Shown here: piece after piece, positions 34,049 to 43,397 of the stretch
Layout of the letters: every line of letters begins with the position of its first letter
Position numbering within the stretch: position 1 is the first letter of the stretch
Source: JAYSYM01 sp964543475
Lineage (GTDB): Bacteria; Bdellovibrionota; Bdellovibrionia; Bdellovibrionales; JAMPXM01
Assembly (NCBI GenBank): GCA_964543475.1
Contig: CAZIYJ010000004.1
Span: forward strand, 1 to 64,000
Length of the DNA stretch: 64,000 nucleotides
Direction: 5' to 3'
Made by a program: the position numbers and the translations under genes
Notes under the pieces: generated by a model
Databases searched by the model: none
Told to the model about the DNA's origin: nothing
The model's input: only the letters and a program-made list of their open reading frames with translations

Positions 34049-35248
34049 TTAACGATTAATCGAAAGATGTTTTTCAATGCGATCGAGTCGCGCTTTTAAT
34101 TTTTGATTTTCAGATTGAAGTCGGTGAATGTCACCCAAGCCACCAGCTAAGCCAATTCCAACTGCGACATGAACTCGCTTTAGTCCCGCGTTTTCTGAAG
34201 AACCCCACGCAGTACCCACTGCTCTGTAACTATCGTTAACAGTTGCATCACTTTTTCGAACAGCTCTTGCAGTCCCATCGTCGTTGGCGACAATTAAATC
34301 ACCCACGCGAACTACTCCGCGCACACGGACCTGAAGTTGCCCTGCAAACGCTATAAGAATGGCGTGCTCGGGATCCTTGATATCATTACCCACAAACGCT
34401 GCTGTTTCAGGAGATGAGACCACTACATAACTTCCGCGATACAAAATCACTGAACCCATCACAGGTTTTGGTCCCGACCAATCGACCCATTCTGCAAAGT
34501 CAGCACCGCTGGCGTTAACAGTGCCAGCAGCATTGATCGAACGGCTCGTGCCGTTATCTCTTCCAACATACTGAACAGCATTGGCTGCATTGTAGCCAAC
34601 GTTCACACCACCGGCAGGAGTCAACACTTTCCAAATCTGTGTTGCTCCATTGCTTGCAAGATAGGTAATCGTGTTAGCCACCGTATTGTTTGCATGAACT
34701 TTGCCCGAAGCCGTCGCAACACCAACAGTTAAATTTCCTTTTCGAACATAAGAGACTGCGTCTGAAACAACAAAACCTGGGTCACCAGCAGCACCCAATT
34801 GGAATTCAGGAGCCGCGGCATAAACCGATCCCCCACGTGCTTCGTAACGAATGTTACGTTGGTTTGTTAAGCCTTTAAAAACGAAGTCGACCAGATCAAC
34901 TGATCCTGCTTGCTCGAACATCGCTCCGTTCACACCGTTACGATTTTGCATATTGAGACGAACGGTTCCGTATGTATCACCGGTTGCTTCAAAAGTTAGT
35001 CCAGTTGCTCCAGTAAATCTACTGTTCGCAGTTGCAAGTGCAACGTTACCAGTGATCGTCAGCTTTTCAGCTCCCGCAGCCCCACCGATTCCGACGTTTT
35101 GCGATGTATTGATCGTCATTGCTGTGACGTTATTCGTCTTGATATCGAGCCCGTTGTTAACGTCGGTACCCACAGTTGCATTCTGAGCGAATGCCATCGA
35201 CACAACGACTGTTGAGAGCACAAAAACCACAAATTTAGTTAACGTCAT
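34049..35248 (-). CDS. Secreted fibre-like protein, upstream paralogue (MAT/tail-fibre-like)
   Basis: The start at 35248 (MTLTKFVVFVLSTVVVSMAFA) has GAGGA about nine bases upstream; an in-frame ATG at 35266 is the alternative. Of 399 residues most match the following gene, including TNQRNIRYEAR, VQYVGRD and the GADFAEW domain. The C-terminal coiled coil is shorter (LQSENQKLKARLDRIEKHL). The two genes are 27 bases apart and co-directional, a recent tandem duplication. An attachment or host-binding role fits this family in predatory bacteria but is inference. Confidence 0.7.
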   Translation of the reverse strand: MTLTKFVVFVLSTVVVSMAFAQNATVGTDVNNGLDIKTNNVTAMTINTSQNVGIGGAAGAEKLTITGNVALATANSRFTGATGLTFEATGDTYGTVRLNMQNRNGVNGAMFEQAGSVDLVDFVFKGLTNQRNIRYEARGGSVYAAAPEFQLGAAGDPGFVVSDAVSYVRKGNLTVGVATASGKVHANNTVANTITYLASNGATQIWKVLTPAGGVNVGYNAANAVQYVGRDNGTSRSINAAGTVNASGADFAEWVDWSGPKPVMGSVILYRGSYVVVSSPETAAFVGNDIKDPEHAILIAFAGQLQVRVRGVVRVGDLIVANDDGTARAVRKSDATVNDSYRAVGTAWGSSENAGLKRVHVAVGIGLAGGLGDIHRLQSENQKLKARLDRIEKHLSINR

Positions 35249-35323
35249 CAAATCTGCTATCCTCATTATTTAAAGGCTACCTACTACCTTTGGGACATGC
35301 AACAACCGATTCCTCACCTGAGC

Positions 35324-35701
35324 CTAGATTTTAAAGAGCTGTTTGATTCGGGGGCTGTACTGAGGAGAGAAAAAGGCCAAATAGACCTCTAGAACTCCGA
35401 TCACCGCTGCCACTAGCAACCCGTCTGGCATCATGAATGCGTGGACTAAAAAAATATTTAGAATAACTGGAGCCAAGATCACCAATGCGAGTGGCACAAA
35501 GAAACCGCTCATCAACATCAAGCCACATACGATCTCAGTCCCCTTCAGCAGATAAAAGAAGTAGCCGGTAGCACTCATTCCTTCAAAAAATTCAGCCACA
35601 GGCCCCGACATCGGAGGTGGAGTTGTTAGAAAGAAGGCGATCCCAGAGCCAACGAAGATAAAGCCAAGAAGCACTCGAGCGATGATAGTCACAATTTTCA
35701 T
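35324..35701 (-). CDS. DoxX-family small membrane protein
   Basis: The 125-residue protein has four hydrophobic helices with the DoxX features RVLLGFIFVGSGI at the start and GTEIVCGLMLMSGFFVPLA in the second helix pair. DoxX proteins associate with quinone or thiosulfate redox chemistry or with superoxide dismutase complexes; the exact partner is unknown. It is transcribed toward the fibre genes but ends 58 bases upstream of the nearer one. Confidence 0.85.
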   Translation of the reverse strand: MKIVTIIARVLLGFIFVGSGIAFFLTTPPPMSGPVAEFFEGMSATGYFFYLLKGTEIVCGLMLMSGFFVPLALVILAPVILNIFLVHAFMMPDGLLVAAVIGVLEVYLAFFSPQYSPRIKQLFKI

Positions 35702-35784
35702 ATTCCCCCCTGCCCCAAATTAGAGCTGTAAGCTCTGCAATCAGTCAATTGCCTATCTCCATAATTTGAACTAAGTTACAGCCC

Positions 35785-37230
35785 ATGAAAAATACCCCGA
35801 CCTTCGCAGATTTTGACTTATTACCGCTTATCAAAAAGGCGATCGCTGAGACTGGCTACACGACTCCAACTCCCGTTCAAGCCCAAGCGATTCCAGACTT
35901 ACTAGAAGGTCACGATCTTCTCGGCTGTGCACAAACTGGTACCGGAAAAACAGCGGCATTTGCTCTACCGATTCTCGATTACCTTGCTAAGAACACAAAG
36001 CGCGTTTTACCAAAGCACACTCGCGTTCTTGTGCTCTCACCTACCCGAGAACTCGCAATTCAAATTTTTGAAAGCTTCAAAGTTTACGGTAAGCATCTCA
36101 CCCTCCGATATGCAGTTGTTTATGGTGGAGTAGGACAGCGACCTCAAGAGCAGGCATTAGCGCGAGGAGTCGATGTTGTGATTGCAACTCCAGGTCGGTT
36201 GCTTGATCTGATTGGACAAAAGTTTTTAAACTTATCGAGCATCGAAACATTTGTATTAGATGAAGCGGACCGCATGCTTGATATGGGTTTCGCTCCAGAT
36301 ATCAAAAAAGTTTTGCAGCTACTTCCGAAAGAAAGACAAAATATATTTTTCTCGGCCACTATGCCGCCAGAGGCTGCAAAACTTGCCGATGCAATCTTAC
36401 GAAATCCAAAGAAGGTTGCCGTAACTCCGATCGCAACAACTGCTGAGCTCATCGAGCAATCAGTTATGTTTGTTGAGTCGAATGAGAAAATGAATCTGCT
36501 CAAGCATCTCTTGAAAGACAAAGCATTAAAACGAGTGATCGTGTTTGCTCGCATGAAACACATTGCAAATAAAATTGCTGAGTCTTTAGAGAAATCGCAA
36601 ATTAGTGCCGAAGCCATTCACGGAAATAAATCTCAAAGTGCACGCCAACGGGCTCTTGAAAACTTCAAAGCCGGCAAAGTTCGGGTTTTAGTTGCAACAG
36701 ATCTCGCCGCACGCGGAATCGACGTCGACAACATTTCCCACGTCATCAATTACGAATTACCTAATGTTTCTGAAAGTTACGTTCACCGAATTGGTCGCAC
36801 TGCTCGTGCCGGAGCTCAAGGATTAGCGATTGCTTTTTGCAACGCTGAAGAACGTGCTTTCTTGCGCGACATTGAAAAGCTCATTGGCGAGAGTATTCCG
36901 ATCGATCGCAATCAACCTTACCACTCTGAAGCAGTCGAGAATGCACGAGTGATGTCGAGCGGAAAAGCAAAGGCTGCTATCGAAGGACCACGCGGTGCTC
37001 GCGGAGGTCGAAACGGACGCCGTGGTGGCCAGCGTATTGGCGGTGGTGGTGGCAATCGCAATAAACCTGCAGTTAAAACTGCTGCGCGCACAGATGAAAA
37101 GCGCATCGCTACGCCGACACCAGCTTCAGCATCTCGACCAAAGCCGAACAGCCCTCGCGCAAATCCACCGCCTCATGCTAAAGCTAAGGCGGCTGCTCCG
37201 AAAAAACGCTGGTGGCAAGTTGGTAAATAA
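35785..37230 (+). CDS. rhlE: DEAD-box RNA helicase, RhlE type
   Basis: The 481-residue protein has all helicase motifs: AQTGTGKTAAF (Walker A), PTRELAIQI, GVDVVIATPGRL, DEADRML, SAT, and in the second lobe VATDLAARGIDVD and HRIGRTARAG. The C-terminal tail of about 85 residues is basic, with Arg-Gly-Gly and Pro/Ala/Lys runs (GPRGARGGRNGRRGG), which bind RNA and suit ribosome assembly or RNA decay. The start overlaps no other gene. It ends directly against the stop of the facing PfpI gene. Confidence 0.93.
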   Translation: MKNTPTFADFDLLPLIKKAIAETGYTTPTPVQAQAIPDLLEGHDLLGCAQTGTGKTAAFALPILDYLAKNTKRVLPKHTRVLVLSPTRELAIQIFESFKVYGKHLTLRYAVVYGGVGQRPQEQALARGVDVVIATPGRLLDLIGQKFLNLSSIETFVLDEADRMLDMGFAPDIKKVLQLLPKERQNIFFSATMPPEAAKLADAILRNPKKVAVTPIATTAELIEQSVMFVESNEKMNLLKHLLKDKALKRVIVFARMKHIANKIAESLEKSQISAEAIHGNKSQSARQRALENFKAGKVRVLVATDLAARGIDVDNISHVINYELPNVSESYVHRIGRTARAGAQGLAIAFCNAEERAFLRDIEKLIGESIPIDRNQPYHSEAVENARVMSSGKAKAAIEGPRGARGGRNGRRGGQRIGGGGGNRNKPAVKTAARTDEKRIATPTPASASRPKPNSPRANPPPHAKAKAAAPKKRWWQVGK

Positions 37231-37833
37231 TTACTGAATCGTGCGCTGAGCACTTTCTTGTCTTGCATGAAAGACTCGATTCTTGTGCTCACCTTCAGCG
37301 AATTCTTCGATCATCTTTTTGTTGAATGCAGGTAAGTCGTCAGGCTTGCGACTTGTAACAAAGCCTTGGTCACTCACTACTTCTTCATCGACCCAGTCTG
37401 CACCAGCATTAATCAAATCTGTCTTAATCGAAGAATACGAAGTCATGCGACGGCCGGCGATAACGTCTGCTTCAACTAACGTCCAGGGACCATGGCAGAT
37501 AGCTGCTATTGGCTTTCCCGCAGTCGCCATGTCTCTAACGAATGCCACAGCTTTTTTGTCGGCGCGCAAAATATCCGGGTTAATAACTCCGCCCGGAAGC
37601 ACTAAACCGTCATAATAATCAGTCTTTACATCACTTACTGCGCGATCAACTTTAAGTGATTCACCCCAGTTTTTATCTTTCCAGCTTTTGATTTCGCCGG
37701 TTTTCAGAGAGACGATTTCAACCATTGCGCCGGCATCTTTTAGCGCCTTCATCGGTTCAAAAAGTTCTGAATGTTCAAACCCGTCGGCCGCTAATATCGC
37801 AATTGTTTTTCCATCTAGTTTTCTATCAGTCAT
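37231..37833 (-). CDS. DJ-1/PfpI family protein
   Basis: The ATG at 37833 follows AAAAGGGGTTGCAAA. The 200-residue product has the class I glutamine amidotransferase-like fold of PfpI/Yhb[13 protein letters not shown] with the conserved Glu, [11 protein letters not shown], and the nucleophile elbow AICHGPW with the reactive Cys. Relatives are described as proteases or protein/nucleotide deglycases active in stress. It shares a zero-gap convergent end with rhlE. Confidence 0.9.
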   Translation of the reverse strand: MTDRKLDGKTIAILAADGFEHSELFEPMKALKDAGAMVEIVSLKTGEIKSWKDKNWGESLKVDRAVSDVKTDYYDGLVLPGGVINPDILRADKKAVAFVRDMATAGKPIAAICHGPWTLVEADVIAGRRMTSYSSIKTDLINAGADWVDEEVVSDQGFVTSRKPDDLPAFNKKMIEEFAEGEHKNRVFHARQESAQRTIQ

Positions 37834-37979
37834 TTTGCAACCCCTTTTGATTCGCTGGATTATCACCTGACACGGATCAAAGTTGTTCTTGTACTAATGA
37901 GAAAACAGTCAAGTCATTGCCACAATCAATGCGACTGAGACTTAGAGTACTAAGGATATGACCGCTTAATGTGGATGAG

Positions 37980-38378
37980 TTAATCCAATATTTTTTTTAT
38001 GTCGCGAGCGAATTCAGTGATTCCACCGACAAGTTTTCCGCCATGAGTGCGGAGAACGCGAATACCTTGAGCACGCTTTTCGTTAATCTTGTTTGTTGCA
38101 GTTGTTCGAATGTCTCGAACGACCCCAACGAGCTCATGTACTTTGCCGAGCAATTCTTGATTCTCTCCAGCGAGTTTTAAATCATCGTTATCGGTGACAC
38201 GACCAATCGTGCGCTTCATCGCTCCTACAGTTTGGTGGAAGGTGCCACTTAACTTCGCGGCGCCTGCCGTTTGCGCAAACCCGTCGGGCTTAAGAGGCTT
38301 TTCCTGCTTTTGCGACTGACCTTGGTTTTCAGATTTTTGCTCGATATCGACCGCTGTATCTTCAATTTTCTTCGCCAT
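37980..38378 (-). CDS. CsbD-like stress protein with charged N-terminal tail
   Basis: The 132-residue protein has a CsbD-like helical core (about 43-90: GTFHQTVGAMKRTIGRVTD, ENQELLGKVHELVG) after a Gln/Lys-rich disordered tail. CsbD family members are abundant general-stress proteins of unknown mechanism. The C-terminal 40 residues are basic and may bind nucleic acid. It is divergent from the SWIM/J-domain gene. Confidence 0.65.
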   Translation of the reverse strand: MAKKIEDTAVDIEQKSENQGQSQKQEKPLKPDGFAQTAGAAKLSGTFHQTVGAMKRTIGRVTDNDDLKLAGENQELLGKVHELVGVVRDIRTTATNKINEKRAQGIRVLRTHGGKLVGGITEFARDIKKILD

Positions 38379-38467
38379 AGAGACCTAGTTAAGCTCATCT
38401 CTTCAATATCCGAAAATGATTTCAGCAGTCCCTGGACCGAATCGCCCTTGAGGCGGTGCGACGTACA

Positions 38468-38485
38468 ACGCGTCCCGGGACGCGT
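38468..38485. promoter_or_regulatory. Perfect 18-base palindrome upstream of the SWIM/J gene
   Basis: ACGCGTCCCGGGACGCGT is a perfect palindrome, 35 bases before the ATG at 38520. It shares its CCCGGG centre with the 28-base palindrome at 1230-1257. It could be an operator or a hairpin; no T-run follows. Confidence 0.45.
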
Positions 38486-38519
38486 GGAGCTTTTGGTGCT
38501 AGAGTCTCAGACATACAAC

Positions 38520-39200
38520 ATGTTTAAAGCAAAAATACTTGAGCACTATTTTAAGCCCGAAGTTCGAAGTCGAGGCGAAGACTATTACGACGAAGACGCT
38601 GTCTATTTGTCGCAAGCCACTGATACCCACATTACAGGGGTCATCAAAGCCAGTCCTCCGATCAGAGTTAAACTTTCATCTAGCTCGATTAGCGATTCGA
38701 CGTTTGCAGCAGATTGCAGCTGCTCATCGTCGCAAAAAGGCCAACTCTGCAAACATATCTGGGGGACGATTTTAACTGCGGCTCTCGACTATCCTGACTT
38801 CTTTGATTCGAAAACTGACTTGGTAAAAGCAGATGCAAGCGAAACAAAATCAAAAAAGCGCGAAGTCAGTGCTTCGCAAAAAGAATTCCAAGAAAAGCTA
38901 AAGACAAAGCAATCCGAGAATCGCAAACAGCAGTATCAAAAACTAAAGAGCGAAAAAAAGAGCAAAAAATCTTCTGCTTCGGCAGCAGTTAAACGACCCG
39001 CCTATAACGAATCAGTTGAAGCAGCTCTAAAATATTTTTCAGAGAATGGCTTTGACCTAGGTCATCCTATTAAAATTGAAAGCTTGAGATCGGCAAAAAA
39101 GATTCTGTCACGAGTCTTCCACCCCGATAAGGGCGGAAGCCACGAAGAAGTTTTAGCATTAAATAAAAACTTTGATTTGCTCGAAAAACTCGCGCAGTAA
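38520..39200 (+). CDS. SWIM zinc-finger and J-domain fusion protein
   Basis: From the ATG at 38520 the product is 226 residues. Residues about 1-90 form a SWIM zinc finger (CSCSSSQKGQLCKHIWG, a CxC...CxH pattern) that binds DNA or proteins. A long Lys/Gln-rich helical linker follows (about 105-160), then a C-terminal DnaJ-like J segment with HPDKGG (about 203-208) and a preceding helix. A frame from 38271 exists but starts within the divergent gene. The pairing suggests recruitment of an Hsp70 to a nucleic-acid substrate; this is inference. Confidence 0.7.
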   Translation: MFKAKILEHYFKPEVRSRGEDYYDEDAVYLSQATDTHITGVIKASPPIRVKLSSSSISDSTFAADCSCSSSQKGQLCKHIWGTILTAALDYPDFFDSKTDLVKADASETKSKKREVSASQKEFQEKLKTKQSENRKQQYQKLKSEKKSKKSSASAAVKRPAYNESVEAALKYFSENGFDLGHPIKIESLRSAKKILSRVFHPDKGGSHEEVLALNKNFDLLEKLAQ

Positions 39201-39746
39201 TTACAAGAAAACTGAGAGACCAATTCTAAAGCCAACTCCACCTTCTGGTACAGAGCTATCACCACCAAAGTAGTAGAGGCCTCTGATGGATGGACCAACA
39301 GCAACACTAGGACTTAAGAAGAAATCGATTCCTAGACCGGTATCACCCGCAAAATAAGTCTGCTCGCTGCCAGATGGGTTCACCCATAAGATCGCTTGAT
39401 CGATCAAAAGTACCGATCGACCAATTTGCATGATGTACCAAGAAAAACCAGGTCCAACTTGTACTTCAGTTGAAGCGCGATTTGAATCGATGTAGTTAAT
39501 CCGACCGCCGACTGAAAATCGATTCATTATAAAATACTCTGCACGCGGAGTTAAAGTTAATAAGCGTAGTCCTCCGCTCTCGTTTGAGCGAAAGTAATTT
39601 CCTTCACCACCAATTTCCCAGTTCCCTTGATTTATTTTAATCGGCAGCTGTGGAACTTCTGTTGAAGATTCGCCTTGAGCCATGGCTGGTACAGCAAAAC
39701 TTAAGAGTAAAGTGCAAAGAGCCATTGAATAGAAAAATCGACGCAT
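39201..39746 (-). CDS. Small outer-membrane beta-barrel protein
   Basis: The 181-residue protein has a signal peptide (MRRFFYSMALCTLLLSFAVPAMA) and about eight amphipathic strands (WEIGGEGNYFRS, LRLLTLTPRAEYFI, FSVGGRINYID). It ends in RIGLSVFL, with the penultimate Phe typical of barrels recognised by BamA. It belongs to the OmpA-like/OmpW-like eight-strand class by size. Ligand or role is unknown. It is back-to-back at its end with the SWIM/J gene. Confidence 0.75.
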   Translation of the reverse strand: MRRFFYSMALCTLLLSFAVPAMAQGESSTEVPQLPIKINQGNWEIGGEGNYFRSNESGGLRLLTLTPRAEYFIMNRFSVGGRINYIDSNRASTEVQVGPGFSWYIMQIGRSVLLIDQAILWVNPSGSEQTYFAGDTGLGIDFFLSPSVAVGPSIRGLYYFGGDSSVPEGGVGFRIGLSVFL

Positions 39747-39999
39747 AGATAGATCCCCTTGGTTAATTGGACAGAACCTACTTCACGACTCCCTTTCGAT
39801 CACCTACTCGTGTCATATGTGCACGATAAAAAACTAATTCGAAGATTATTTTCGAAAACTGAGCTTTCGAAAAACCATAATGATATTTAAAGATTTTTAC
39901 ACAACTGCTCGAGAAAGGCCTAAATCTACTGATGCACTTGTGCCTCATTGACCAAAGTTGCTACGCTCATAATGGACTAAATTGATTGGCCAAAGCTGA

Positions 40000-42519
40000 T
40001 TGGTCGAACTTCTTATAGAGGCACTTTTGGAGACTAAAACCAACTTTCCTTTTTTAGCTGGCGGCGAATTCACAGCCGAACTTATCAGAAACAAAAACTG
40101 GTCAAAAAGTGAAGTTGGCGACATTGATTCGTGGCCTGAAACTTTACGAGTCGCACTCGGAATTGTACTTAAATCAAAAATTCCAATGTTTGTTTCATGG
40201 GGCAAGAGCCGCATCTTCTTTTACAATGACGCTTACGCATTAATACTTGGAAACAAACATCCAGCCGCCTTGGGCAAAAGATTTGAAGATGTCTGGCATG
40301 ATATCTGGGTAGACATAGAGCCACTCGTATTAAAAATCGACAGCGGTGAATCTGTTTACTTAGAAGATCTTCGTCTTAATATGAATCGCTTTGGCTTTAA
40401 TGAAGAAACCTATTTTACATTTTCATACAGCCCTATTTTTACTGAGTCAGGCGCTGTCGGCGGACTATTCTGTTCGGTAGTTGAAACAACTAAACGAGTA
40501 CTCGCTGAGTTTTCAGCTCTTAGAAGCATCGAAGAAACAAGGCGCTCAGAAAATGAATTGATCGATACTCTCGAGAGCATGAGCGACGCTTTCTTTTCAG
40601 TCGACAAAGATTGGCGCTTTACTCGAGTCAATCGGCAGCACGAAACAATCGTAAAAAAAGGGCGCGACGAGCAGATCGGCAAAAGTTTAATCGACCTTTG
40701 GTTCAATGATCCAAAGTACGAAGATTCGCTTTACTTAAAGTCGTATCGAAAAGCGATGGCAGAGCGAGTGACCGTAACTTTCGAAGAGTATTACGAACCC
40801 CTCAATTTTTGGACAGAGGTTCGCGTTTACCCAAAAAGCGACGGAGGCCTTGCAGTTTTCTTTACTGACATTACTCAACGAAAGATATCAGAGCTAGGGA
40901 TCAAGGCCGCACAAAAACAAGCAGAGACAGAGGCAATTCGTGCCGACCGCGAGCGGGCAAAATTTGAAGCTGCTTTCCATGCTGTAGCCGAAGGTATTTT
41001 TATCTTCGACTCCGAAGGTAATCCGGTCTTCATGAACGATGCCGCAGCAAAAGTTTTTGGTTCAGAGAAGGCCAATGACGTTCGACGTAGAGTTGAGTAC
41101 TACTTCGAGCGATTAGATCTTTATGATATGAATGACAATTTGATTCCGATCTCAGAGTGGCCAGTATCAAAGGCACTCAGAGGAGAATCATTCCGTGAAT
41201 GGCATATCAAAGCGCATCGCAAAGACACCAACGACCGCTGGATCTGGAGTTCAAGTGGCGAACTTGCAACTCAAGCAGGCTCAGGTATCACTTTAGCAGT
41301 CGTTGTTCTTCGAGACATCACTGATCAAAAGCGCGCCGAAAGTGAATTGCTGGCTGCAAAAGCCGAAGCCGAACGAGCTAATCTTTTAAAGTCGGCATTC
41401 CTTGCTAACATGTCGCACGAAATTAGAACTCCCCTAGGCGCCATGATGGGATTTGCCGACTTGCTGAAAGATCCCGGGCTGAGCAACAGCGAACGCCAAA
41501 GTTTTACGAACATACTCTCACGCAACGGAGAAAGTCTCTCGGTCATCATCAACGACATTCTCGATCTCTCAAAAGTCGAGGCGGGCCACCTAACTCTTGA
41601 GTACACTGACACATATCCAGATCAGGTTGGTGCCGATATCGTCTCTTTACTTAGAGTGAAGGCAAATGAAAAAGATTTGGTCCTCGAGTACACTCATGAT
41701 GAAACCAGCCCATTATCAATCGTTTCTGACCCAACTCGTGTACGCCAAATACTTTTGAACATCGTTGGTAACGCGATTAAGTTCACACAGTTTGGTTCGG
41801 TGAAATTAAGAAGCTTTGCTTGCAAAACTGATCGCGGGCGAGATGCACTGTGCTTTGAAGTTTCAGATACCGGAATTGGGATAGCGAAATCACAGCATGA
41901 AAATGTATTTGAAATGTTTGTCCAAGCAGATGGCTCGATGACAAGACGATTCGGTGGAACCGGGTTAGGCCTAGCTCTCTCACGCCACCTCGCGCGCGCG
42001 ATGGGCGGAGATCTGGTGATCGTTGATTCGGCTGAAGGCGTTGGCAGCACCTTCCTTTTAACGATCGAAGACCAACCTGAGCTTCGAAGTGAAAAAACAG
42101 AACGATCAACCGCTGGCACTAGCCATCTTACAGACCTACCCGATAAGTCCCTAGACGGAATAAAAATATTGGTGGTCGACGACGCTCCAGACAACCAACA
42201 ACTCATCTGGCGCTATCTCACAAAGCAAGGTGCCGTGGTTGATTCGGCCGAAAATGGCTTTCTTGGATATCGAGCAGCACTCGCTGGAAACTTCGACCTA
42301 GTGCTCATGGATATTCAAATGCCTGTTATGGATGGCTACGCTGCAACTCAGAAGCTAAGAGAAGCTGGCTACAGCAAGCCCATCGTTGCCCTTACCGCAC
42401 ATGCGATGAGTGAGGTACGAAAGAAAGCCCTGAACGTTGGATACACAGACCACCTGACCAAACCTATTAACTCAAAAGAGCTAATTTGTACGATCGCAAA
42501 ACACGTCCGCGTAGGCTAA
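40000..42519 (+). CDS. PAS-domain hybrid sensor histidine kinase with receiver (paralogue of 21754 gene)
   Basis: The apparent start is TTG at 40000; no nearby ATG exists before the first domain. The 839-residue product has an N-terminal PAS-like domain (IDSWPETLRVALGI, MFVSWGKSRIFFYNDAYALILG), two further PAS units, a coiled coil, HisKA with His473 ([11 protein letters not shown]), HATPase ([10 protein letters not shown]) and a receiver with Asp771. The catalytic half differs from that of the 21754 gene at only a minority of positions, while the PAS domains differ greatly. There are no membrane helices. It has no adjacent response regulator; output probably runs through a shared phosphorelay. 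Confidence 0.9.
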   Translation: MVELLIEALLETKTNFPFLAGGEFTAELIRNKNWSKSEVGDIDSWPETLRVALGIVLKSKIPMFVSWGKSRIFFYNDAYALILGNKHPAALGKRFEDVWHDIWVDIEPLVLKIDSGESVYLEDLRLNMNRFGFNEETYFTFSYSPIFTESGAVGGLFCSVVETTKRVLAEFSALRSIEETRRSENELIDTLESMSDAFFSVDKDWRFTRVNRQHETIVKKGRDEQIGKSLIDLWFNDPKYEDSLYLKSYRKAMAERVTVTFEEYYEPLNFWTEVRVYPKSDGGLAVFFTDITQRKISELGIKAAQKQAETEAIRADRERAKFEAAFHAVAEGIFIFDSEGNPVFMNDAAAKVFGSEKANDVRRRVEYYFERLDLYDMNDNLIPISEWPVSKALRGESFREWHIKAHRKDTNDRWIWSSSGELATQAGSGITLAVVVLRDITDQKRAESELLAAKAEAERANLLKSAFLANMSHEIRTPLGAMMGFADLLKDPGLSNSERQSFTNILSRNGESLSVIINDILDLSKVEAGHLTLEYTDTYPDQVGADIVSLLRVKANEKDLVLEYTHDETSPLSIVSDPTRVRQILLNIVGNAIKFTQFGSVKLRSFACKTDRGRDALCFEVSDTGIGIAKSQHENVFEMFVQADGSMTRRFGGTGLGLALSRHLARAMGGDLVIVDSAEGVGSTFLLTIEDQPELRSEKTERSTAGTSHLTDLPDKSLDGIKILVVDDAPDNQQLIWRYLTKQGAVVDSAENGFLGYRAALAGNFDLVLMDIQMPVMDGYAATQKLREAGYSKPIVALTAHAMSEVRKKALNVGYTDHLTKPINSKELICTIAKHVRVG

Positions 42520-42560
42520 AGCGCTAGCCTTGCCATCGCATATTGGTTACTCTCAGCAAA

Positions 42561-43385
42561 ATGAACAAACCTCTAGAAGAAATGCGCGATGGTCAGTCGA
42601 TTGAACTCTTAAAAGAGCTTCATATTCTAACTCGCGAAGGAAAAATTAATCAAGATAGCCGGCGAAAGCTCAAGCAAGTCTATCATCTCTATAATTTTAT
42701 CGAACCGCTACTCAAAGACCTTCAAGCATCAAATGCGAAGCTCAACCTAGTTGATCATGGTGCAGGAAAGTCTTACCTTGGGTTCATCATCTACGATCTC
42801 TTTTTTAAAGAGCTTTCAACTCCATGCCATGTCTACGCAATCGAAACGCGCGATGAACTCATCAAAAAATCGCGAGACCTTCAACAACGTTTAAATTTTA
42901 AAAATATGACGTTCGTAAATGCATCGGTCGCAGACTCAATCACTTCTCCGAAAATTCCTGAGCAAGTTGATATTGTGACGGCACTTCATGCCTGCGACTC
43001 AGCAACTGATGATGCGATTGACTTTGCACTCGCGAAAAAGGCAAAGCATTTAGTTCTAGTGCCATGCTGCCAGGCCGAAGTCGCAAAAGTTCTACGCGAG
43101 GGAAAAAAGCAACAACTCGCAAACCCTCTCACTGAAATTTGGCGCCACCCAATACACACTCGCGAATTCGGAAGCCATCTTACAAATGTTCTTCGCGCCC
43201 TTCGCCTTGAAGCGCACGGCTACCAAGTGACTGTGACTGAACTCATTGGCCTTGAACATTCAATGAAAAATGAACTCATCGTCGCCACTAAAAAAGAAGG
43301 GCCGCGAAAACGAGCTGCCGAACGCTTGAACTGGATTTTGTCCGAGATGGGTCTTGAGAGTCTCAACAAACGCTTCGCCACTTAA
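42561..43385 (+). CDS. SAM-dependent methyltransferase (Methyltransf_32-like)
   Basis: The ATG at 42561 is preferred over the TTG at 42543. The 274-residue protein has an N-terminal helical part, then a Rossmann methyltransferase fold with LVDHGAGKSYLGF (SAM loop), IETRDEL, and HACDSATDDAIDFALAK followed by LVPCCQAEV. This pattern fits the GSTCD/Methyltransf_32 group, some of which act on RNA. The conserved PCC segment is characteristic. The substrate is unknown. It is 41 bases after the kinase gene. Confidence 0.8.
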   Translation: MNKPLEEMRDGQSIELLKELHILTREGKINQDSRRKLKQVYHLYNFIEPLLKDLQASNAKLNLVDHGAGKSYLGFIIYDLFFKELSTPCHVYAIETRDELIKKSRDLQQRLNFKNMTFVNASVADSITSPKIPEQVDIVTALHACDSATDDAIDFALAKKAKHLVLVPCCQAEVAKVLREGKKQQLANPLTEIWRHPIHTREFGSHLTNVLRALRLEAHGYQVTVTELIGLEHSMKNELIVATKKEGPRKRAAERLNWILSEMGLESLNKRFAT

Positions 43386-43397
43386 ATCACCTGAAAT

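Noticed and set aside
33384..35186. Several plus-strand open frames opposite the fibre-like genes
   Set aside because: They are shadows of repetitive, Ala/Thr/Val-rich coding sequence and appear in matching places in both paralogues.
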